A stretch of DNA of 64,000 bases from Lucinisca nassula (GCA_963580285.1 OY757015.1:146814082-146878081); one strand, 5' to 3'. Shown: positions 21,759 to 33,005, numbered from the stretch's first letter. Made by a program: numbers and translations. Notes: generated by a model from the sequence alone, not told the origin.

Positions 21759-21959
21759 TTTCCTTAGTCTTCTCTTATAAGATATTACTGTACACTGATG
21801 ACTATTGGCAGTTTTAGGGGCAGGCTGGGAGGAGATGGACATAATCTCTCAAAAATAAGGTCATCTTGAAACCATTATTGTTCTAATATTTTAGCAGATT
21901 AACCAGTCTGTAATGAACACTCCTGTAAACCCCTCTTGTCATCTGAAGGGAGAAAAGAT

Positions 21960-22066
21960 TTCATGATCAATCTGAAAGAAAGAATATTGCCAACCCAGCG
22001 AGGATCGAACTCGACACGTCCTGATCACCAGTCGGTGGTGCATCCGACTGAACCACCAATGCTGGC
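21960..22066 (-). mobile_element. tRNA-derived SINE head
   Basis: The reverse complement reads CCAGCATTGGTGGTTCAGTC.. with A-box-like TGGTTCAGTCGG and B box GAGTTCGATCCTC, followed by a non-tRNA tail. The cloverleaf is imperfect, so this is a retroposon rather than a tRNA gene. Confidence 0.6.
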
Positions 22067-22157
22067 ATTTCATGTTAAATACAGAAAAATGTGAAATGAT
22101 ATTATGACACTCTTTACATTATTATTTATATGATAAAATTGAGATTTACTTTTGCAG

Positions 22158-22342
22158 GTTTTACCCAGAAGCCAACAGCCCAGGGTGCTGAGGAAGAGAG
22201 TGTGGCTGTGGGGAGTGTAGCTGGGGGTGGGAGGTATGATAACCTGGTGGGGATGTTTGACCCTAAAGGAAAGAAAGTCCCTTGTGTTGGAGTTAGTATA
22301 GGAATAGAGAGAGTATTTGCAATAATGGAACAAAAGGCCCTG
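22158..22342 (+). CDS. HARS: Histidyl-tRNA synthetase, exon 6 in window (HisB and motif 3)
   Basis: The exon is 185 bases, phase 1 in and 0 out, and reads [20 protein letters not shown].. to ..FAIMEQKAL. It holds [13 protein letters not shown] (HisB motif) and [14 protein letters not shown] (class II motif 3, with the conserved Arg that contacts ATP). These define the active site and confirm the gene as a histidyl-tRNA synthetase. The acceptor is TTTTGCAG at 22157 and the donor GTAAGT at 22343. Confidence 0.97.
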
Positions 22343-22601
22343 GTAAGTTATATTTATACATGTTCTGTAGAACTTTAATGGTGTGAACACTGAAAGCTCT
22401 TTTACCAGGCCTGATTACATAGTGGATCTTAAATGAGGGTTCATGTATTATCTAATTTATTAAAGAAGTTAAGGAAAAGGTATAAAATGTGAATTTGATA
22501 AATTCATTAATACATGAGCATGAATGCAATTTATCATGTGACATTTAAAATGCAATTCATTCCAGGTTGTTTTACAAATGTGTCAATATTTCGCCATAAG
22601 T

Positions 22602-22829
22602 TTTTTTTTAGGGTTTTGGTTTTACGGTCCTTTCAAGATGATTTCACTCATATCGAGCCAATGGTTAATCAGAGGTGGGCGAAAACCGGAGTATCCGGAG
22701 AAAAACCACCTGACCTTTCGTTGCAGAACTTGGCGTCTCACATGTGACCCGAGCCTGGCTCGAACCACAACGGTGAGAGACCTTATGATTAAGAGTCAGC
22801 GCTCTTAACCACTAGGCCACGGAGGCCCA
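22602..22829 (-). mobile_element. S2 tRNA-derived SINE
   Basis: The minus strand starts GGGCCTCCGTGGCCTAGTGG, with AAGAGCGCTGACTCTTAATC and a degenerate B box (GGTTCGAGCC), and ends AAGGACCGTAAAACCAAAAC. Other copies are at 56327, 57178 and 61323. Confidence 0.8.
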
Positions 22830-23056
22830 TTCGCCATAAGTTAATGTGACGTCATTAAGGACGTTGTACATGTTACGTTACGGGGGTATCTCACTAATTT
22901 GCATATTTAATCCACTAGTGGATTATTGAATTTATTATATGGCGTTATTACATTCTCATACATGATGTCATATGATAAAACTTGTTATATAGTCCCTAAG
23001 AAATTTTTCCCATAGCACCAGATAGCAAATTTGGGAGATTTTGTTTATTTTATCAT

Positions 23057-23275
23057 GAAAAGGTATGTTGTGTGTACTCATTAGAATCGCCTCTATGAGG
23101 AGATTCTAATGTGAGTACACATAGCATAGAAGGTCGGAAAAATATCCCTATATTACTTTCAGTATGCCTCTTGACCTGATGTTTTGAGAAGCCCACAGTG
23201 GCGCAAACTACCCCTGTCTCAAACAAATTTTCATGATCCCAAGGGTGCTCGAGCCATTAAAGTTCGCCTGAGTAA
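23057..23275. mobile_element. P4 MITE, right part
   Basis: It contains the TGTGTACTCATTAGAATCGC palindrome and ends GAGCCATTAAAGTTCGCCT, like 7574-7922. The left end is not preserved. Confidence 0.55.
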
Positions 23276-23483
23276 AAAAATTTATTATGTAAAAAGGTGC
23301 TTGGGATATCAGATTTAAATTTTCTATCAATAAATATTTCTTTTGGATGCTTGTTGATGTTTACTGTAATGATGTCCTATGAACTCATTTTGTACAGAAA
23401 ACCCCAAAATGGGATACTGGCAAACAGCAGGTCTAGACCAGATGCAGCAGAATGATGTGGCGTCTGATCATGGCATATACTAT

Positions 23484-23562
23484 ATAGGGGTCAACTCTTA
23501 AAAGAAAGAATTTGCTCCTGATGAGCAAATTCTTTCCTTTAAGAGTAGACCCCTTTGTCAGT
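23484..23562. repeat. Hairpin of an inverted-repeat element
   Basis: GGGGTCAACTCTTAAAAGAA and its complement (TTCCTTTAAGAGTAGACCCC) enclose AATTTGCTCCTGATGAGCAA. It is followed by an AACAGGAAGTCCCGAAAGTT block shared with 61200 and 61590. A P3 fragment (about 23384-23480) lies just upstream. Confidence 0.6.
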
Positions 23563-23675
23563 GGAACGGGGCTTATAGAAAAGTGAACAGGAAGTCCCGA
23601 AAGTTGTCTCTCTTTGAAAAATGGTGGATAATCTGCCAGGTGTTCCCATTCCCCTTAAAGTCTGTTTTATATTCA

Positions 23676-23863
23676 TTAACTCTTTTTCTGCTGAAGACGA
23701 CAAGTCACACCTTAGCAAACAGTGTAGGTCCAGATCAGATGGATGGATCTACACAGTTTTCATTCAGTTTTGAAATGAAGGAATACATTATATCAAGCAA
23801 TCAGATTTGTTGAGTCAGGAATGGGAGTGGCTAAATTAATTTATTCAGCGGGACAAGGGTTAA
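23676..23863. mobile_element. P2 MITE (TTAA)
   Basis: TTAA at 23676-23679 and 23860-23863 bound CTCTTTTTCTGCTGAA.. and ..TCAGCGGGACAAGGG. The right end is 24 bases before the HARS exon at 23888. Confidence 0.7.
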
Positions 23864-23887
23864 AAAACCATGTTTGTTACTATACAG

Positions 23888-24004
23888 GCCAGTAATACTA
23901 AGATCCGGACAACAGAGACCCAAGTTTATGTTGTGTCTGCACAGAAAAACCTTGTAGAACACAGGATGAGGTTGTGTAGGGAACTCTGGGCAGCTGATAT
24001 CAAG
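23888..24004 (+). CDS. HARS: Histidyl-tRNA synthetase, exon 7 in window (anticodon domain start)
   Basis: The exon has 39 codons, phase 0 at both ends, reading [20 protein letters not shown].. to ..CRELWAADIK. It matches human [29 protein letters not shown], the first strand and helix of the HGTP anticodon-binding domain that follows the catalytic core. The donor GTAACC at 24005 opens an intron of about 17 kb. Confidence 0.96.
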
Positions 24005-24061
24005 GTAACCTTTCTTCTCATTTTATCAGTTATCCCCTATATTAATTGCATTGTAACATAC

Positions 24062-24332
24062 AGACCTGATAAAGATATGCTATCTCAGGACAAGTGAGCT
24101 TTATCAGGTCTACGTAATATTGTACTTCTATGAACTGGACTACTGGAGAAAAAAGGCAAAACTGTAGGAGTGTACAAGGGAATTAACTGATAAATAGAAT
24201 ACCAGATTGGTGTCATTTGATATCAAGTTTATCAGGCTCGGCTTCGAGAACACAGGTAGAATTGCTCTGCAAGCCTTGTGATTCTACAAGCGTTCTCAAA
24301 GCCTCTCCTGATAAACTTGATATCAAATGAAA
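24062..24332. repeat. Two adjacent inverted repeats, MITE-like
   Basis: At 24062-24108, GACCTGATAAAG pairs with CTTTATCAGGTC. At about 24210-24332, GTCATTTGATATCAAGTTTA pairs with TAAACTTGATATCAAATGA, around an inner stem of GAGAACAC..GCGTTCTC type. Both ends share TTTATCAGG, suggesting related elements. Confidence 0.6.
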
Positions 24333-25374
24333 CTATTTTTTCTTCTCATTTTATTTGAGCCCCTTCATAAGAAAATCTGTCTTTCGGGGTGGTTGTTCTA
24401 AACTTAGTGTCCTTATTTAACCCATTGTATACTTGTGGACTCTTCCATTGCTATATGTTGGACAAGTCCTTTTGTCATATAAGGGGTATCTGGCATATTT
24501 TTTCATTTTTGTCGTGCCTGCTATTATAGCATGGCGCGATATAGGCGCCCGGTTTTCCGTCTGTTTGTCTGGGCGAACATCCAGGGTTTAGGGGCTAGTG
24601 TCCAGATTGATAACACCAGAAAATGATTGGTAAACAATAGATTTATTCTGTAAATAAAAGGTTTAGGAAGTTAGCCCCTAAACCAAACAAAAGAAAAGAA
24701 CAAAAGAAATAGCCCTTAAACCTAAAATGCTGGAACGTCCATTCATTCGTCCATCCGTTTGTCAAGGCGTCAGCATTTGCGACCACCCTAGCTTTCACCC
24801 TAATGGTCAAGTTTATTATACCCCTGGCATACCAAGTACATGTATATCAGGGGATATATAGATTTCGTCTTTCCGTCCGCTCGTTGGTTTGTTGGTTTGT
24901 TCGTTCGTTTGTTCATACTTGCGTCTGTCCCGCCGTTCGTCAACCTTTACGTCAAAGTTTTGCATTAAAACCTTTTTGATTGCTCATATCTTTGTAACCC
25001 CATGTTGGATTCTCTTCATATTTGGTACAGGATATCTCTATAGCATTACCTTTCATTTGGAATATCTAAGCTTGTGGGTCAAGCCCCTGGGTGGGCTGTC
25101 TGTCCGGCCGTCTGTCCGTTCATCAACATTTACGTCAAAGCCCCTGGTTGGGCTGTCCGTCAGTTTGTCAACTTTAATCTTTTATGTCAAAGTTTTGTGT
25201 TAAACCTTTTTGTCGCGCCTGCTATTAGCATAACGCAATATAGGCGCCCCGTTTTCCGTTCGTTCATTCGTCCATCCATTTTTAGCTCACCTGTCACGTA
25301 GTGACAAGGTGAGCTTTTGGGATCACTTTTTGTCCGTCGTCCGTCGTGCCTCAGTGCGTGCGTGCGTCCGTTCT

Positions 25375-25935
25375 TACAAAATGGGTTTATGTGGCTTCTT
25401 GTAGGTACAGAAGGGTTTTGTGTGGCAAAATGGGTTTGTGTGGCTAGCCTCACAAACCCATTTTTCTGTTAGTACAGAGGGGTTCAGGGGGACTAGAAAA
25501 ATCAAATAAAAAAAAGACACATAAATTTATGTCCATCACCTTGGACATCCTTGGACATGGATGTCCAGGATTATGAGGCTAAACTTTGAGATTATGGGGC
25601 TGAGCCACATAATTTTAACTGGCTTTCCTGGGGCTGAATGCTGCAGTAGGAAAAAGTCCCTCTATGTGAGGAGCTAGACCCATAAGATGTATCAGTGCAC
25701 TATAAAGAAAGTTCTGTTCTACCTTTAGAGGGCTAGATATCACAACCTCTGGTAGCCACATAAGTTTAGACAAAGACGGTTTCGTACAGACAGCCTTTAT
25801 GTGGCTGATGTCCAAAGTTTGTGTGGCTAGCCACATTAGATGTACAGATTTGTGTGTCTTATAGCCACATAAACCGTTAGCCACATAAAAATTTTAGCCC
25901 CATAAAATATGGACAGGTGCAGCCACACAAACCCA
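25375..25935. mobile_element. TIR element with back-to-back ends, inside HA element C
   Basis: It starts CAAAATGGGTTTATGTGGCT and ends AGCCACACAAACCCAAAATG, inverted repeats of about 20 bases. A second left end and a right end lie head to head at about 25426-25466. It splits the GTCCG/GTGCG-rich leader of the HA element. No coding capacity is evident. Confidence 0.65.
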
Positions 25936-27573
25936 AAATGTGGGTCCGTCCGTGCGTGCGTCCGTAAACTTTTCTTCAAACGACATCTCCTCCTAAACCA
26001 CTGATCGTATTTTGACCAAACTTCACAGGAATGATCCTTAGGTGGTCCCCTTTCAAAGTTGTTCAAATGGTTCCGGTCCGTTGCACATATAGGTCACAGT
26101 AGCCAAAAATAGATTTTTTTCACTGCAAACTTAAAAAATCTTCTTCTCTGAAACCGCAAGGCCCAGGTCTTTGATATTTGGTATGAAGCTTCATCTAGTG
26201 GACCCCTACCAAGATTGTTCAAATTATAGTGCTTGGGCCAAAAATGCCCCCGCACGGGGGCCCTTTGGTTTTACATGGGCTTATATAGGGAAAATCTTCT
26301 TCTCTGAAACCGCAAGGCCCAGGTCTTTGATATTTGGTATGAAGCTTCATCCAGTGGACCCCTACCAAGATTGTTCAAATTATAGTGCTGGAGCTAAAAA
26401 ATGCCCCCGCACGGGGGCCTTTTGGTTTTACATGGGCTTATATAGGGAAAATCTTGAAAAATCTTCTTCTCTGAAACCGCAAGGCCCAGGTCTTTGATAT
26501 TTGGTATGAAGCTTCATCTAGTGGACCCCTACCAAGATTGTTCAAATTATAGTGATGGGGCCAAAAATGCCTCCGCCATGTGGCCCTTTTGTTTTACATA
26601 GACTTATATAGGGAAAATCTCAAAAATCTTCTTCTCTGAAACCGCAGGACCCAGGTCTTTGATATTTGGTATGAAGCTTCATCTAGTGGACCCCTACCAA
26701 GATTGTTCAAATTATAGTGCTGGAGCTAAAAATGCCCCCCACAGGGGGGCCCTTTGGTTTTACATGGGCTTATATAGGGAAAATCTTGAAAAATCTTCTT
26801 CTCTGAAACCGCAAGGCCCAGGTCTTTGATATTTGGTATAAAGCTTCATCTAGTGGACCCCTACCAAGATTATTCAAATTATAGTGCTGGGGCCAAAAAT
26901 GCCCCCACCAGGGCCCTTTTGTTTTACATAGGCTTATATAGGGAAAATCTTGAAAAATCTTCTTCTCTGAAACTGCAAGGCCCAGGTCTTTGATATTTGG
27001 TATGAAGCTTCATCTTGTGGACCTCTACCAAGATTGTTCAAATTATAGCCCTGGGGCCAAAAATGCCCCCGCTCCGGGGCCCTTTGGTTTTACATTGACG
27101 TATATAGGGAAAATCTTGAAAAATCTTCTTCTTTGAAACCACAAGGCTTAGGTCTACGATATTTGTTGTGAAGCTTCAGCTAGTGGACCTCTATAAAGAC
27201 TGTTCAAATTATAGCCCTGAGACCAAAAATGCCTCCGCCATGTGGCCCTTTGGTTTTACATAGACCTATATAGGGAAAATCTTTAAAAATCATCTTCTCT
27301 GAAACACAAGGCTTAGGTCTTTGATATTTGTTATGAAGCTTCAGCTAGTGGACCTCTACCAAGATTTTTCAAATTATAGCCCTGGGGCCAAAAATGCCCC
27401 TGCTCCGGGGCCCTTTGGTTTAACATAGACTTATATAGGGAAAATCTTGTTTTACATAGACTTCTATAATATGCAGGGTAAACCTTTAAAATCTTCTTCT
27501 CTGAAACCAGAAAGCCCAGGTCTTTCATATTCGATCTGAAGCTTCATCTTGTGCACCTCTACCAAGATTGTTC

Positions 27574-27739
27574 TAGAAGCCTCCGTGGTGTAGTGGTTAC
27601 GCTACTCGCCTTGTAAACCAGGGGCCGCAGTATCGATCCCGGGCTTCTCCAGACTTTCGGAGGAGTCTTTAAACCGAGGTCCCGTCTCCGTATGACCTTA
27701 GCTGTTGGTGGGACGTAAAACTCAAACACTCACTCACTC
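27574..27739 (+). mobile_element. S1 SINE in HA element C, 13-bp target duplication
   Basis: ACCAAGATTGTTC occurs at 27561-27573 and 27740-27752. The SINE starts TAGAAGCCTCCGTGGTGTAG and has a B box like GTATCGATCCC. It ends GGTGGGACGTAAAACTCAAA with CACTCACTCACTC. Confidence 0.92.
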
Positions 27740-28554
27740 ACCAAGATTGTTCAAATTATAGCCCTGGGGCCAAAATTGACCCTGCCCGGGGCCCACTAGT
27801 TATACATTGCATCAGGTGAGCGAACCAGGGCCCTCTGGGCCCTCTTGTTAAAGGTGTCAACATTTGCGACCACCCTAGCGTTCACTCTGATGGTCAAGTT
27901 TATTTCTCAAGAACTAAATGAGCTTCATTAATGATACTTGGTACAAACTTGTGTCTGGGGATGACAACTTACATGCAAGCATCAATATTTCACCTTGACC
28001 TACATTTCATGGTTCACTGACTTTGTAAAATATTGCGACCATCCTAGCGTTCACCCTAATGGTCAAGTTTATTTCTCAAGAACTATTAGAGCTTCATTAA
28101 TGATACTTCATACAAACTTGTGTCTGGGGATGGTAACTTACATGCAAGCATCCATATTTCATCTTGATCTACATTTCATGGTTCACTGACTTTGTAAAAT
28201 ATTGCGACCACCCTAGCGTTCACCCTAATGGTCAAGTTTATTTCTCAAGAACTATAAGAGCTTCTTTAATGATATTTGGTACAAACTTGAATCTGTGGAT
28301 GGCAACTTCAATGCAAGCATCCATATTTGACCTTGACCTAGATTTCATGGTTCACTGACTTTGTAAAATATTGCCACGACCCTAGCGTGCACCCTAATGG
28401 TTAAGTTCATTTCTCAAGAGTTATTTGAATTTCATTAATGATACTTAGTACAAGCCTTTTATGCAAGCATCTATGTTTGATCTCGGCCTAGATGTCATGG
28501 TTCGGTGACTTTGCCCCCCACAGGTGCGACATAGCCTTCGGCGGAATTCTTGTT

Positions 28555-29263
28555 GATTTCTCATATCTCTGTAACCACATGTTGGATTCTCTTCATATTT
28601 GGTACAGGATATCTCTATAGCATTACCTTTCATTTGCAATATCTAAGCTTGTGAATCAAGCCCCTGGGTGGGCTGTCTGTCCGTCCATCCATCCGTCCAT
28701 CTGTCCATTCATCAAAATTTATGTCAAAGTTTTGTGTTAAACCTTTTTGATTGCTCATATCTCTGTAAACACGTGTTAGATTCTCTTAATATTTGGTAAA
28801 GGATATCTCTATAGCATTACCTTTCATATGGAGTATCTAAGCCCCTGGGTTGGCTGTCCGTCCGTTTGTCAACTTTTACATCAAAGTTTTGTGTTAAACC
28901 TTTTTTACTGCTCATATCTCTGTAACCACATGTTAGATTCTCATTATATTTGGTAAAAGATATCTCTATAGCATTACTTTTCATATTGAATATCTAAGCC
29001 CCTGGATCAAGCCCTTGGGTAGGCTGTCCATCGGTATGTCAACTTTTACGTCAAAGTTTTGTGTTAAACCTTTTTGATTGCTCATTTCTCTGAAACCTCA
29101 TGTTAGATTCTCTTCATAATTGGTACAGAGTATCGCTATAGTATTAACTTGCATATGGAATATCAAAGCTCCTTAGTCTAGCCTCTGGGTGGGGCTGGGG
29201 GTCAATAAGACTTAAGCATTTTGATTACGTCAAAGTTTTGTGTAAACTGTTTTCATTATACTC
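28555..29263 (+). repeat. HB core repeats, about 185-bp unit
   Basis: About four units share GCTCATATCTCTGTAACCAC, TTTGGTACAGGATATCTC and CTGGGTGGGCTGTC. They continue the array interrupted at 25207. Confidence 0.7.
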
Positions 29264-29699
29264 CTGCCATGCAATGTATATCAAAGGGTTATATAGTTTT
29301 TGTCTTTCCATCTGTTCATTTTTAGTTTAAGTTTGTTCTTTCGTTATACTGTGACCCTTGTCAGATTTGTCAGCTTATATATTGGTCCTTGTGATCTTAG
29401 AAACTACAGCGACTAGAACAGTTAAATTTTGCATAATATTTCCTCTTGAAATGCACGCAATAATAAATGCAAGTAATAATAAAAAAGTATTGCTTTATTA
29501 TGGCATAATACACTGAGCTGCTTTAATTCAACAAATTTTCTATGAGAGTCTATTCTATGTTTGTTGTTTCCAGGTAAAATTGTTACAAATTGCCACAAAC
29601 TTTGATTTTTTATTATTCAGCAACTTTGATTTTTTATTATTCAGCAAAGACAAGCAGTTTCATCTTAGGGCTGTTCCAGCAAAAGAAATAAGGGTGACC

Positions 29700-30465
29700 C
29701 GGACGGCAGTTAATAGATCTTCTACACTAGATTGTCATCACTCTTAATTGTTCTTCTACACATGGCTATCGGAAGGGAAAAATCGCTTCTATGCTAGGCT
29801 GGTCAAGGGAGCATAGTGGGGCAGGTTATTTTGAGTAAAATACCGTATTCGGGCGTGTATTACCCGCAGTTTTTTTCTCTCAAATTACAGGCCCAAGTTC
29901 TGGGTGCGGGTAATCCGCCCGAATTATTTTTGGACCATTTTATTTTTACTTTTGTCAGCTGAAAATACGATGCATCTCATGTTATGCTCTATCCTTTTAC
30001 GATTCCCGACATAAATAACGTTTAATTGTCCACTCAATTTTACTTACACATGAGTAATATAACAATCTCTATTACTTGCAAGCCCGATTTTGTGAGTATT
30101 ATTCCTAAAACTCTGATTTTAAACAAAATAAACAAGCAAGTTCAATGCGAACATCAAAGTTTTCCGGCATCCAAACTGCCGCCCACAAATCACCGCTAGT
30201 TTTTTTCTGCACGCGATCGGTAAATGACATCATCGTACCCCAGCAACCCCACACGTTTCTATTGTTTTATCTTAATGGGCGTATCTGTCTCATAAAAAAA
30301 TGTTTGGAAACGGTAAAAGTATTCTCGCTGGCAAAACAGCACTTTCCGTAAGCTCTGTGTCAATAACCAACAACAGAATACAGATGTGTTAACACAAAGA
30401 GTTCAACTTTTCTCGCCAAGCGTCTGCTATTTGGCGCCAAAACATAACCATTCACGAGATAGCAG
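29700..30465. other. Unrecognised sequence inside the nest
   Basis: It has no host exon and no coding similarity I recognise. At about 29841, TACCGTATTCGGGCGTGTAT..CCCGCAG and GGGTAATCCGCCCGAAT form an inverted pair, which looks like the end of another DNA transposon. Confidence 0.4.
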
Positions 30466-30566
30466 AATAGTGTTACCTCCCTTCCATTATCTACCTTGGT
30501 AGATCATATGCATAGCTTCTAGGTTTATAACCACTCTCTGACAACTGCGTCAGGGAGTCGACTCTT

Positions 30567-30640
30567 TGGCTCAGGGGTAAGAGCAGTGGACTGTCACCCG
30601 AGCGGCCCGGGTTCGAATCCCACCATAGGCGGGGATTTTT
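30567..30640 (+). promoter_or_regulatory. tRNA-like Pol III unit inside LTR 1
   Basis: A-box-like TGGCTCAGGGG is at 30567-30577, a perfect B box GGTTCGAATCC at 30610-30620, and a T6 run (Pol III terminator) at about 30635-30640. The D-stem GCTC/GAGC is intact but the anticodon and T stems pair poorly, so it is not a tRNA gene. The same set recurs in LTR 2 (B box 30916-30926) and LTR 3 (31223-31233). Confidence 0.75.
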
Positions 30641-30685
30641 TCAGGCTATGCATCTTTCCTTTGTTACGGCTTTCAGGTCGTAAGA

Positions 30686-30703
30686 TGGGGGCTCGTCCGA
30701 AAT
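30686..30703 (+). other. Primer-binding site of the miniature LTR element
   Basis: TGGGGGCTCGTCCGAAAT starts one base after LTR 1 and matches the known tRNA-Pro primer site in 14 leading bases. A second copy is at 30993-31010. Confidence 0.75.
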
Positions 30704-31454
30704 GCCAGAATTGGCTTGTGCCGAAGTTGGTATCTTTCACGTCATCATAAATGATGACTTCCTTGAAGAGGGGGTGTGTTACCTCCCTTCCATTATCTAC
30801 CTTGGTAGATCATATGCATAGCTTCTAGGTTTATAACCACTCTCTGACAACTGCGTCAGGGAGTCGACTCTTTGGCTCAGGGGTAAGAGCAGTGGACTAT
30901 CACCCGGGCGGCCCGGGTTCGAATCCCACCATAGGCGGGGATTTTTTTCAGGCTATGCATCTTTCCTTTGTTACGGCTTTCAGGTCGTAAGATGGGGGCT
31001 CGTCCGAAATGCCAGAATTGGCTTGTGCCGAAGTTGGTATCCTTCACGTCATCATAAATGATGACTTCCTTGAAGAGGGGGTGTGTTACCTCCCTTCCAT
31101 TATCTACCTTGGTAGATCATATGCATAGCTTCTAGGTTTATAACCACTCTCTGACAACTGCGTCAGGGAGTCGACTCTTTGGCTCAGGGGTAAGAGCAGT
31201 GGACTGTCACCCGAGCGGCCCGGGTTCGAATCCCACCATAGGCGGGGATTTTTTCAGGCTATGCATCTTTCCTTTGTTACGGCTTTCAGGTCGTAAGAAT
31301 AGTCATAGCAACTCGTCTCAGGAGCAATTAAATAATTTTCACACTGATTGCGGATTAAATTTTATGATTGGGGAATAAACGCAAATTAGAGACATAACTT
31401 GACCATATTTTCACACCTTATCGACACGCACCACAGGGTGGCAATTATATGACA

Positions 31455-31675
31455 GGGATTAACAATAGTGTCATAATTGAACCGTTATAAATCAATAAAC
31501 AGTGTAAATCCAAATCAGACATCTGCGGCGTCTTTCTGAGGTGTCTGATCTGGGACTGCACTGTTTGCCGATGTCCCAAAAAAGAAACGCCTGCGGCGTC
31601 TTTCTGAGGCGTCTGATCTGGGACTGCACTGTTTGCCGATGTCCCAAAAAAGGGCCGCGGGCATATGTGGGTTAA
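31455..31675. mobile_element. P3-type MITE with internal 66-bp duplication
   Basis: The right end is ..GCATATGTGGG with TTAA at 31672-31675, like 42246-42522. The block CTGCGGCGTCTTTCTGAGG through GATGTCCCAAAAAAG is present twice in tandem. Confidence 0.6.
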
Positions 31676-31810
31676 TAAATAAATAACAATGGTGAACAGG
31701 TAAAGTTTTTTCAACATTTTAATGCAAAATACATGCTTCCTGGTGATACTCGCACGCACGTGCATTTTCCCGCCTTTTGAAGACGATCGCACGTTCCGTT
31801 GTGTGCTACA

Positions 31811-33005
31811 AGGTAGCCGGACAAAATCCCCCCTGGACAAAATCCCTCCCGCTCATTTTTGTATAGGTGGACAAAATCCCTCCCATGTTTTTTGCAACTA
31901 GGACATAATCCCTCCCACTACTTTTTACAAGGTGGACAAAATCCCTCCCATGTTTTTTGCAACTAGGACATAATCCCTCCCACTCTTTTTTACCAGGTGG
32001 ACAAAATCCCTCCTGTAAATTTTGCAACTAGGACAAAACCCCTCCCGGCTGACATCAGTTGGCTACTATTTTAGAATCTTCCTCAAGACTCAAATTGCAC
32101 CAATAATTGCTTGTGGATCCTCTTTCTTGCATTGAACATTTCCCACAATAGCAAGTTCTTCAAGTGATAAGTAGGAAATATTATGCATAGGCTCAATTTT
32201 TACAATTACAACAGAAAGACCAAGTCTTTGTCAACATTTTAATCAGGCATACAAACAAACATTATTTATTAAATAATTGTTTGTGTCTAACAGCAATGAT
32301 AACCATTTAACCATTTAAGTATAGAAAGAATATAAAGATAATTGAGTTAACTGTGAACAGTAATTAGGCAATTAGAAAAAAATGATTGACATTAGCGCTC
32401 AATTAGACAATTGCTTCTTAGCACATTTAAAATACAAACATACTCAGCATGAATGGATAAGGCACTAATTAACTAGAAATGATCATAAAAGAATAAATAA
32501 GAAAACAAGCACAAATTAACTAGAAACCATAATAAATAAAGTCATCAGCGATATGTACAAGTCTGTCAAAAGTTAGCTATTTTTGCTCTTGTCTTTGGGA
32601 TTTTCATGCTTTGGTAATAGCACACATTTTGTCCATATTTTCTTAACACATATACATATACAGACCACTGTTTGACAAAACCAATAATTTGTATTTGAAT
32701 CCAGCCAAAATTCAGATTAGCAGATTCACATTCCCAGTCTGATCAGGGTCTTCACTTTCTTCAGTTGGTTTGTGAAGACTCATATCAGACTAGGCAAATT
32801 TATATGTCCTTGGTAGTCATACATATATTTTGTCCCAGTTGGAACATTTTTAGAAGGGATTTTGTCCACCTTGCAAAAAACATGGGAGGGATTTTGTCCA
32901 CCTTGTAAAAATGTGCGGGAGGGATTATGTCCTAGTTGCAAAAAACATGTGAGGGATTTTGTCCACCTTGTAAAAAGTAGTGGGAGGGATTTTGTCCAGT
33001 TCTGA
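31811..33005. mobile_element. Foldback-like element, copy 1
   Basis: The left arm (31811-32055) is a tandem array of about 35-base units (GGACAAAATCCCTCCC plus TTTTTGCAA). The right arm (about 32840-33000) is the same array inverted (GGGAGGGATTTTGTCC). The core of about 780 bases between is non-coding. Long inverted ends built of short tandem repeats are the mark of foldback elements. A second copy, reversed, is at 36845-38138. Confidence 0.75.

Larger units (their letters stand above)
25284..27849 (+). mobile_element. HA element C
   Basis: The HA hairpin head is at 25285 and the end CAGGTGAGCGAACCAGGGCC with a GGGCCC hairpin and CTCTTGTT at about 27849. The core has about nine repeats of about 160 bases of the same subtype as element A, here more alike. 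It is inserted in the T run of HC (CCATCCATTTTT). It carries two further insertions (25375-25935 and 27574-27739). Confidence 0.8.
25208..28553 (+). mobile_element. HC element, second copy, inside HB
   Basis: The HB repeat TTAAACCTTTTTGATTGCTC is split here: the left part stops at ..AACCTTTTT (25207) and the right part resumes TTGATTTCTCATATCTC at 28552. Between are the HC head GTCGCGCCTGCTATTAGC and, from 27855, four HC core units of about 180 bases (CACCCTAGCGTTCACCCTAA..) ending CTTCGGCGGAATTCTTG. HA element C sits inside it. Confidence 0.75.
30471..31297 (+). mobile_element. Miniature LTR retrotransposon (TRIM-like), LTR-int-LTR-int-LTR
   Basis: There are three LTRs of 214-215 bp at 30471-30684, 30777-30991 and 31084-31297, all starting TGTTACCTCCC. 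They are separated by two 92-bp internal regions. Each internal region starts, one base after the LTR, with TGGGGGCTCGTCCGAAAT, which resembles the tRNA-Pro primer-binding site known from retroviruses, and ends with a polypurine tract GAAGAGGGGG just before the next LTR. AATAG flanks the whole unit (30466-30470, 31298-31302), so it is one insertion that later gained an LTR-internal unit by unequal recombination. It encodes nothing. The LTRs are unusual in carrying a tRNA-like Pol III promoter. Confidence 0.85.

Noticed and set aside
22578..22808. Conserved peptide TWRLTCDPSLARTTTVRDLM seen also near 56320 and 57300
   Set aside because: It is the translated body of the S2 SINE, present in several copies and orientations.
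30555..30640. Three tandem tRNA genes (Asp-like GTC)
   Set aside because: The D arm and Pol III boxes are good, but acceptor, anticodon and T stems do not pair; LTR, primer site and polypurine tract explain the unit better.
31806..32027. Minus-strand frames with repeated GRDFVHLVKSS-like peptide (also 36829-37017)
   Set aside because: They are translations of the GGACAAAATCCCTCCC units in the foldback arms; no start context, no splice support, and the inverse arm gives the same pattern.
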